Source: Siderastrea siderea
Taxonomy: Eukaryota; Cnidaria; Anthozoa; Scleractinia; Rhizangiidae
NCBI GenBank assembly: GCA_964030785.1
Contig: OZ034969.1
Location: 39,382,701 to 39,446,700, forward strand
DNA length: 64,000 nt
Direction of reading: 5' to 3'
Positions 57,187 to 64,000 of this stretch are shown one piece after another; position 1 is the first letter of the stretch, and each line of letters begins with the position of its first letter. The translations under genes and the position numbers were made by a program. Below the pieces are notes generated by a model. That model made no database searches, was not told the origin of the DNA, and worked only from the letters and a program-made list of their open reading frames with translations.

Positions 57187-58652
57187 TAGCCTGCGAGCAG
57201 GCTCACTTGTTTGGGAAATTTGCGCGCGACAATCTTGGCAGCCGCCACCTGCGAGCCGGCGAGAGAGGAATGAGCCGAGGAAAAGTGAGCCTGCACGAAA
57301 GCCATTGAATTTTGAATTCCGCCCCATGCGAGGTGACAAGGTATCAAATATCTAACCAATACCAGCGAAGCAAAATGTAAACAAACACGACTAAGGCAAA
57401 CCATCACTGCCAAAAGCCTTTCGACTTGTACCGATCCAAACAGCTTCCAATATCATCGAGTTAGAGAAATTGTATGGTCAGTTTTGGAAATGTATGATCG
57501 AGTTACAAAAATTTTATGGTCAGTTTTAGAAATGTATGGTCGAGTTCTGGAAAGCTATGGTTGAGTTGCTTTAGAAAAGTCTCCGTTTTCACTAGCGAAT
57601 TTTCATTTTCTCGCTAGAGAACTCGCTAACTAGCGAGTTCTCGCTAGCAAGTTTTCACTTTCTCGCTAGTGGACTCGCTAGCTAGCGAGAAGTCGCTAGT
57701 TTGTTGGGGTATTTACAAGTCGATAGGTTTTTGGTAGTGACGGCTTGCCAAACGACAGCTGATTTTCACACTTGAGAGGATCGATTTCTTTATGAATGTG
57801 CCACAATAGCGCAAAAGAAAATTATAAACACAGTTGACAATTTTTGCCGCGTGTTCTATTCGAAATAAGTATGGAACTAGGAATCCCTGAGAAATCAAAT
57901 CGCGAAGGCATCTGTGCAGATGACTCGGAATCGATACACGAGAGCGCATAAAGAAGTTAAAATATCGAACTCCAGGGACGTGAAATTTGCAATTACAAAG
58001 AGTATCAAGCCGCTACCGCAGAAGACTTCACCAGGAACAAGCATCCAGTTCCCACAATAACAAATAACCGAAGACTGCAAGATAATGAGCTTTCGTTTAC
58101 GACCTGGGGCTTTCGTTACGATAGCCAGATAATGCCAATTGAATGGTAAATAACGTCTTACAGATCCTGTCATTACGGAGATTCCAAGAAGAGAGGCTTG
58201 AAAACAACCACGCACTAAAACCAGGCTGCAATAACCGAAACAAACGTGGCTGACATTTAAAAAAAATGACGCAAAACCGCAATCGCTAACCAGACGCAAC
58301 CAGCCGAGTCACGTTAAGAAATTGAATCGGTTGAAAAACCGATAGACTGCGAGCAGTCGTCCTATTTTCCTTCTCGCTAAAATTAGGAGAGGAAAGAGAC
58401 TGCTCGCAGTCTAATAATCTGAGAAAGGCCACAAACAATAACATACACCACTTGTCACAATAATAAAGTCTGTCGCCGCCTGTCATTTCAAACCAATCAG
58501 AATGCTGCGTTCGTGGACGAACGCGGAGAATTCAAAATTCAATGGCTTTCGTGCAGGCTCACTTTTGCTCGCCCCATTCTTCTCGCCGGCTCGACTTCCA
58601 CCGCCAAGATACTCGCGCGAATAACACAATAAGTGAGCCTGCTCGCAGGCTA
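57187..58652. mobile_element. Non-autonomous TIR element with 7-bp target duplication
   Basis: The left end TAGCCTGCGAGCAGGCTCAC and right end GTGAGCCTGCTCGCAGGCTA are inverses. Similarity between the arms extends for ~140 bp with gaps (TTCAAAATTCAATGGCTTTC, GAGCCTGCACGAAAGCCATT). GGGTGGT is present on both sides (57180-57186, 58653-58659). Removing the element restores the LINE frame (EELANHP-PVTNILDI). The interior contains a run of TCGCTAG-type palindromes at 57590-57700 and a 71-bp hairpin at 58343-58413. No transposase is seen. Confidence 0.85.
58343..58413. repeat. 71-bp hairpin with ends like those of the surrounding element
   Basis: TAGACTGCGAGCAGTC and GACTGCTCGCAGTCTA are inverses and differ from the host ends (TAGCCTGCGAGCAGGC) at two matched sites. 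It looks like a miniature member of the same family nested within its larger relative. Confidence 0.7.
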
Positions 58653-59999
58653 GGGTGGTTGGCAAGTTCTTCGGGTTTGGGCCGATTCAAAACTTCACGG
58701 AAGTGTTCCACCCATCTGGCTGGCTGCTCCCGCTCAGTTGTTATGCTATTATCAGATTTGTCTTTCACCGGAGCAGAATGGCTGGTGTAATTGCCACATA
58801 AATGTTTTGTGATCCTATAGACAGTGCCTAGCTGGCCGTGTCTCGCAGTGTGTCCAGCCTCCCTTGCCAGCCCTTCAACAAAGGATCTCTTGTCACTCCT
58901 GGCGCTCTTTTTAACCTCCTTGTCTTTGTTCTTATACACCTCTTGCGCTTTCTGCTGCTGCCGTGGTGACTTAGTGCTCAGCATCTTGGCTTTCAACTGT
59001 TTTTTTCTCCTCAATCTTCTGCCACCTTTTTGATGATAACCATTTCTTAAGGTTTTCGTCTTGTAGCCTAGAACTTTTGCGGCTGTTTCTATGTACGTAT
59101 TCTTGATGGTGTCCCATTGACTGGTGATGCCACATTAGTTCTCTTCTGTCATATTAGCTAGTGCACTGAACCGATTTCGTAGCTCCAACACAAACTTTTT
59201 ATTAGTGTCTGGGTGTTTGAGTCTTGTGATGTCTAGCTTTTTCCGGCGTTCGCTCCGTTGCACTGCTCTGTATAACTTCACTTGGATGTGTGTTCGTTTT
59301 CCCTTGGAGGCAATTAGGGCTGTTCCGTGTATATGTGGACCTTTGTGTCCCGAGTAAAGGATAACTGATCCATCGCTAGCCACCCGGCGTCCAGACCCAA
59401 TCCATCGGCACTCACTCACTCCCAGGAAATCCAATCTATATCTCCTCATCTCACTTAAGACCTGTGCTAGCTTCGATGTCTCATTCATGGTGCGGACATT
59501 CCATGCCCCTATGTGGATCTTAGCTTTTGGCCCAAGCAGGCTACCCTTCGCACCCCTGCCTTCCTTTAAAAGGCTCTCAACAGAAGTGATCATACTGCCA
59601 GGTGTTTGGCTCAAGTCTGCTTGGAACCCTCTCCTTGGAACTGTATTTGTCAAAGTTTTTGCAACAAAAGTTGTTTTGCAGGGTGGGGTTGTTGACCCCA
59701 CGCTCAGCCCCCAACCTGGAAGACCAGGGGTAACTCTTAGTCTGGCCTCTACCCTTCGACCTGTCCGGCATGAGTGGCCCTACCAGGAGTACAAAACTCC
59801 CAGTTGTCATTGCTCTCCAGGTTATCAAGACACGCAAACCACCCCACCACGATAAGGTGGTGACCCTACGGGATGTGCGATACTCAGTTGGGACATGTAT
59901 TATTATTTTTATTTTTTAGTTTTTATTTAACGACTTGAATGAGAGTATTTTCGATAAGTGAAATGGCGACTTGGATGACTCAGAAAAAAGGTCTGATTC

Positions 60000-60080
60000 C
60001 TCCCAACAGGAGTGGAACCCATGGCCTTCCAGGTGCCGGTTGGATGCTCTAACCATTGAGCTATGGGGGACTCGTGGTGA
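60000..60080 (-). mobile_element. tRNA-derived SINE head / tRNA relic
   Basis: On the minus strand, CCCCCATAGCTCAATGGTTA plus GAGCATCC (A-box region) is followed by CATGGGTTCCACTCCTGTTG (B-box region with G-to-C change in GGTTCGA). Acceptor-like GAGTCCCC and GGGAGGA parts lie at the ends. The mismatches argue against a working tRNA gene. The 3' body is not defined. Confidence 0.6.
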
Positions 60081-61949
60081 GCGACGCCATACAACCATCA
60101 TTTACTTATCATATATTCATTTCTCACTTTATTGTGGACAAATTTGAGCCTGCAAAATGGCAGGACATGCGTCACATTTGAACCTAGTTGTGTGGCCTCG
60201 CTCACCACGAGTTGACGAAACTTTTCCAAGTTTCACGCTTTTTTTGTAACAAATAAACAAAAAAAACCTTGAAAATATCCACCAGAATCTCTAAAAATCC
60301 CTTCAAAACTCTAAAAATCCTATAATTTTGTAAAAATCCCGTGAAAGTCTAAAAATCCCGAAAAAAGTCCGAATCTTTGTAGCTAGGCCTAGTCCGACTC
60401 CCGTTGGGAGGACTCAGAATTTCTTCTGAGTATTCGACTTGAGAGTATTTTCACAAATTAATAAGTACCAGCAAAAAAAATGTTGAACTCCGCTTTTAGG
60501 CTTAGCTAATTCTATATATTATCTTTTGCCCCGACACGGCTACAAAATACTAAAATAGCGTAAATAATTTTTAATATCAAACAAACTGACCCTGGCAACA
60601 ACTTTTCATACAAGAATGTCTGTACGATGTGAGAGTTCCAACAGGTCTGGATCTTGTGGCGTTTTGAGATCGTAACTCTGGGCGGAATAAAACAAACGCT
60701 TCGGGAGCTTCGGGAGCTTAAGTGTATAAGGACTAACTCTTTCCTTGTCAAAAGATACGCTCTGGGCCTTCAATATCCAGGGTTTCCTTGAATAAAGGGT
60801 TTTTGCAGATGAAGTTGGTGACCAAAACAAACCTCTGCACCGCAACTGACCATTCCGAGAAGAGATTGGCGAGATTTTTAAAAGCCTTAATCAACTGATT
60901 CATTTGTGGTTTTTGTTCAAAACCCAAAATGACTTGCTTAGGTAGAAATGGGTTCTAAGGGAAAAGAAATTATGGCTGAAACTACTGCGCGATAGGAAGA
61001 ATTCAAGCAGCCAATCAATAGTGCGCTTCACAGTTAAAAAGTACTAATTTAATATTTCAGCCTTCTTGCTTCATGTTATTAATAGACAGATTTAGCAAAG
61101 ACAACGTGACGTGAAATGAGGACGCGACAGCGCGCGGAATAGTCTGGACCCGACTTCCGGTGCGTATGTTGACGTTGTCAGGTCAAGGACGCGTCGCGTT
61201 CAGGACGGCATTTTGGATGTTTTCACGTCCTGACGAGAACGTCAACAACTTGCAAGGATTTTTGCCCTTTTTTGAGCAAAGAAGGTAAGGAAATATCTTT
61301 TACTACATAAAATATTCAGTCTAGACATTTTTTCATATAACCGAAACCTAGTAAAAGTAGCCAAACTTGTTTTGATGAACTTCAGTGGGTTTCCTCGCGT
61401 TTTCAGTGGGTTTCCCTAACTTCAAGATCTATCGCCGATACTTTTTTTGACCTATGTTGGAAACATAGGGTCTTAGCCAGCGTGAAGTTTTTCGCTTTCT
61501 ATGTTTGTTTGTTTGTTTGTTTGTATGTATGTATTTTTGATCCGGCGGGGAAATCTCATGTGAGACGGACGGGAATGCTCGTCGGAAAATTTTAATTAAA
61601 GCTATCCTAAAACAGACGGAGAACGCGAGACGACGGGCATCCATGCACCTTTCACATGGGAGTACACCCCCCGGGGAATTTATGTGGCACTATGTGGCAC
61701 CAATCAGATTGAGGCTACTAAGCTAAGAGTACATTCTACCAATGAAAGAGCTGGTTAGAATCCGCTTACTGAAGCTGAAGGTCAGACAAGGTTAAGCTTA
61801 CCGGCCATGTTGAACCACAGGACACCCAAGCATAACATTTGAATATTATTAAAAATGGCGTTTCAAAATATAAGACTTTGTATGGGATTTCGAAGCGAAC
61901 ATTTTGAGCAATACATAACCGCAAACTAACTGAATAAAGTTCATAATTC
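60081..61949. other. No gene recognised; simple repeats
   Basis: CTAAAAATCC words recur at 60290-60360. A GTTT/TTTG tetranucleotide run (61503-61523) changes to GTAT units to 61533. The 61420-61690 block (CCTATGTTGGAAACATAGGG hairpin and CATGTGAGACGGACGGG) looks like a repeat fragment. Open frames are short and unrecognised. Confidence 0.4.
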
Positions 61950-64000
61950 GGTAAATTGTGATCGTCCGGGTGAGTGTAGTCCTGAGAAGGACTGTTTGAG
62001 GTGACATTGACTGACGTTTCGACAACCTGAGCGGAAGTCATCATCAGAGTCAAGTGAACTGTAAATCGTCAGGAGATGTTATAAATCTCTGGTCGTTGTC
62101 CTGATTGGTCGACGATCTCGTGATGTTATTGGTCGTCTGTCAGTTAAGCCGTGATGTTATTGGCTGTGAAGACTGTAAACGTGATTGGTGCGTTTCGATC
62201 CGTCTTTTGTTAGTCAAATGTCCGTTGGTCTATTGTTAGTCAAATGAGTCAGTTTGTCTATTGTTTGTCTGTCTTGTTATTGTCGGCAATCAGTCGTTTG
62301 TAAGGTGCAGGTAGCTGTTGGCAACGGTTCAGTGGTGTTTGTTCTAAGTTGGTAAACCAGCTTTCCAGAGTGATTCGTTGATAGTAGTCCGTACAGTAGG
62401 TAACGCATTCAGCAGAGTCCCAGTCGATTCTGTGGTTTGTTTTTAAATGGTGCTCGGCAATGTGATTGTTGATATCACCATTTCTAGTCGCTCGTTTGTG
62501 TTCAGTCAGTCGGACGTTCAGATTTCTGCCGGTCTCACCAATATAAGTGGCCTGGCAGTCGCAGCATTTGATTTTATAAACTGCTCCCCGTCTGTCGCTC
62601 GGTTCGTCTTTGTCTTTAACGTTCGTCAATAGCTGTCGTAAAGTAGTGATAGGTTTGTGAGCAACGCGGATGTTGTAGGGTTGTAGGATTCGTGCGATAG
62701 TTTCAGAAGTCCCTTTGATGTAAGGTATGGTTGCAGTAGTGACAGGTGTCGCGTTAGTGTTCGTAGCGTTTGGTTCGGAGTTTCTGTAAGTGTTGTGTCT
62801 AATAAAGTCCCGGTTGTAATTGTTCTTGTTGAAAACGTTGTCTAAGTACTTGTTTTCGTCCGTTAAGCTGTCAGGTGAGTCACAAACTAGTTGCGCGCGT
62901 CTTGTCAGGGTCCGTATAGTCGTAGCTTTGTGAGAAGTTGGGTTGTAAGATGATTGGTCGAGTAGTCTGTCAGTATGTGTCGGTTTTCTGTAAATTGTCG
63001 TCCGTAGTTTGTTATTGTCGCGGGTAACTAAGCAGTCTACAAAAGGTATTTTACCATTTTCCTCGATCTCCTTAGTAAACTGTATGTCGGCGTTTTGTCC
63101 GTTGAGGTGTTCGTGAAAATCGTCGATTTCGTCTTTGTGTACGGCTGTAAAGGTATCGTCAACGTAACGTAGCCAGAGTGGTAGTGTTCGTTTGTAAGTT
63201 GCGAGGGCTAGTTCCTCGAATGATGTTTTGCATAACGATTTCTGCAACAACAACGGAAACTGGTGAGCCCATAGCTGTTCCGTGCAACTGTTTGTAGTGC
63301 TTGCCGTTGTACAGAAAATACGTAGAAGTAAGACAAAGGCTCAGTAAGTCCATTAAGTCGTCTGTAGGTAGCGGTAGTTCAATAGTAGAGTTGTTGATGG
63401 CGGTCTCAGTGCAGTCTAGAGCCAGTTGAAGTGGAATACTGGTGAACAGTGATTTCACATCAAAAGACACTAGTTTGTAGTCGTCAGGTACTTGTACTGT
63501 CTTGATTGCGTCAATAAAGTTCTCAGTCGACTGTAGTTTGTGTCGTGATTCGTCGGTCAAAGGTTTCAGTACGGTAGTCAAGTATTTGGACAGTTGGTAA
63601 GTCGGGGACCCACAGAATGAGACTATGGGTCGCATGGGTATGTTAGGTTTGTGCAGTTTCGGTAGTCCGTAAAGTTTCGGTGGTTGTGGTACACGGCACC
63701 TCAGTCTGTTGTAGCGTTGAATGTCAATAGCGTCAGTTTTCTTGAGGTCAAGTAGTTTGCTGTTAAGTTTGCGTTGAAGTGCTGGCGTCGGGTCTCGTTT
63801 AAGTACTTGGTAGGTCTGTTTGTCGTTAACAAGTGCGTCCATTTTGTCGTAATAGTCTGTCTTGTCCATAACAACAGTCACTCGTCCTTTGTCAGCGGGG
63901 AGTATGACAATGTTTTCGTCGGTTTTCAGTCGTTTTAGTGCTTGTCGTTCGTCTTTAGTCAAGTTACTGTCAGGTAGAGAGGCTGATTGTATAGTAGAAG
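61950..64000 (-). mobile_element. Penelope-like retroelement (RT plus GIY-YIG), cut by the window edge
   Basis: Two overlapping minus-strand frames belong to one protein. The first (63962-63159) has ILPADKGRVTVVMDK, PKLYGLPKLHKPN, RPIVSFCGSPTYQLSKYL, FDVKSLFTSIPL and GTAMGSPVSVVVAEIVMQ. The second (63253-62258) continues EELALATYKR, LWLRYVDDTF (the RT catalytic YVDD), IYRKPTHTDRLLD, and ends with a GIY-YIG nuclease (GAVYKIKCCDCQATYIGETG, RLTEHKRA). A single-base frame break near 63200 separates them. This order is specific to Penelope-like elements, which use the GIY-YIG nuclease to prime. The 5' part lies beyond 64000. Downstream of the stop (62258) lies a stretch with ACGTTTCGACAACCTGAGCG, to about 61950. 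Confidence 0.9.

Larger units (their letters stand above)
54430..59870 (-). mobile_element. Degenerate APE-type non-LTR retrotransposon (LINE) split by two insertions
   Basis: In minus-strand order: a 5' leader near 59870-59750 (CACCTTATCGTGGTGGGGTG); an endonuclease start at 59701-59135 (HIGAWNVRTMNE, DFLGVSECRWIGSG) whose middle is deleted; and a linker at 59014-58660. The reverse transcriptase then runs from 57180: MKPGKAPSIDSIHAEILK, GRGYIDQIFTLRNIIEQ, GARQGCILSSILFLVVIDW, and LDFADVLAIL where FADD is expected. The C-terminal region at 54950-54570 has LRWLGHILRMG. An in-frame TAA after TLLSILS (56879), an RT deletion and frame shifts show it is dead. The clade (RTE/CR1/L2-like) is not resolved. 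Confidence 0.85.

Noticed and set aside
60000..60080. Functional tRNA gene on the minus strand
   Set aside because: The B box departs from GGTTCGA and the stem pairing is incomplete. Its form is that of a dispersed tRNA-derived repeat.

Overview
The window is nuclear DNA from an animal and looks like a stony coral or other anthozoan. The genes are metazoan: phospholipase C gamma, a TMEM70-like protein, ZC3H18 and a chondroitin sulfate synthase. They are split by GT-AG introns and surrounded by many short terminal-inverted-repeat (TIR) elements, tRNA-derived SINEs, a LINE and a Penelope-like element. The cnidarian placement is inference; the metazoan placement is secure.

Layout. 1-3724: repeat-rich DNA, probably intron or 5' flank of the first gene. 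3725-11277 (+): the last nine coding exons of a PLC-gamma gene (end of the catalytic Y-box, the C2 domain and a coiled-coil tail). One intron fits the minor (U12) spliceosome with unusual AT-AA ends. 11278-16229: intergenic DNA with MITEs. 16230-16913 (-): intronless TMEM70-like mitochondrial membrane protein. 16914-20826: spacer with MITEs and a Penelope-tail foldback. 20832-38702 (+): complete ZC3H18 orthologue in 14 coding exons (about 1014 aa). Its fourth intron holds a MITE whose end has expanded into a 31-bp minisatellite, with two further elements nested inside. 40324-52973 (+): two-exon chondroitin sulfate synthase (734 aa) with a TATA box and a probable 5'UTR intron.

The most interesting object sits antisense in the 9.7-kb intron of the chondroitin synthase gene. 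It is a ~7.2-kb segment (42207-49446) with ~62-bp inverted ends and a TTA direct repeat on each side. It carries a multi-exon gene coding for an N-terminal CIDE-N domain, a charged central region, an HTH-like segment, a conserved DG-rich region that may be an RNase H/DDE-type core, and a C-terminal PHD finger. This copy is broken by one nonsense codon and about four frame breaks. I propose it as a relic of a large, poorly described DNA transposon class.

52974-64000 has no host gene that I recognise. It contains a degenerate LINE on the minus strand (about 54430-59870), interrupted by two TIR elements with 9-bp and 7-bp target duplications, then tRNA-derived sequence. A Penelope-like element (RT plus GIY-YIG, minus strand) runs off the right edge.
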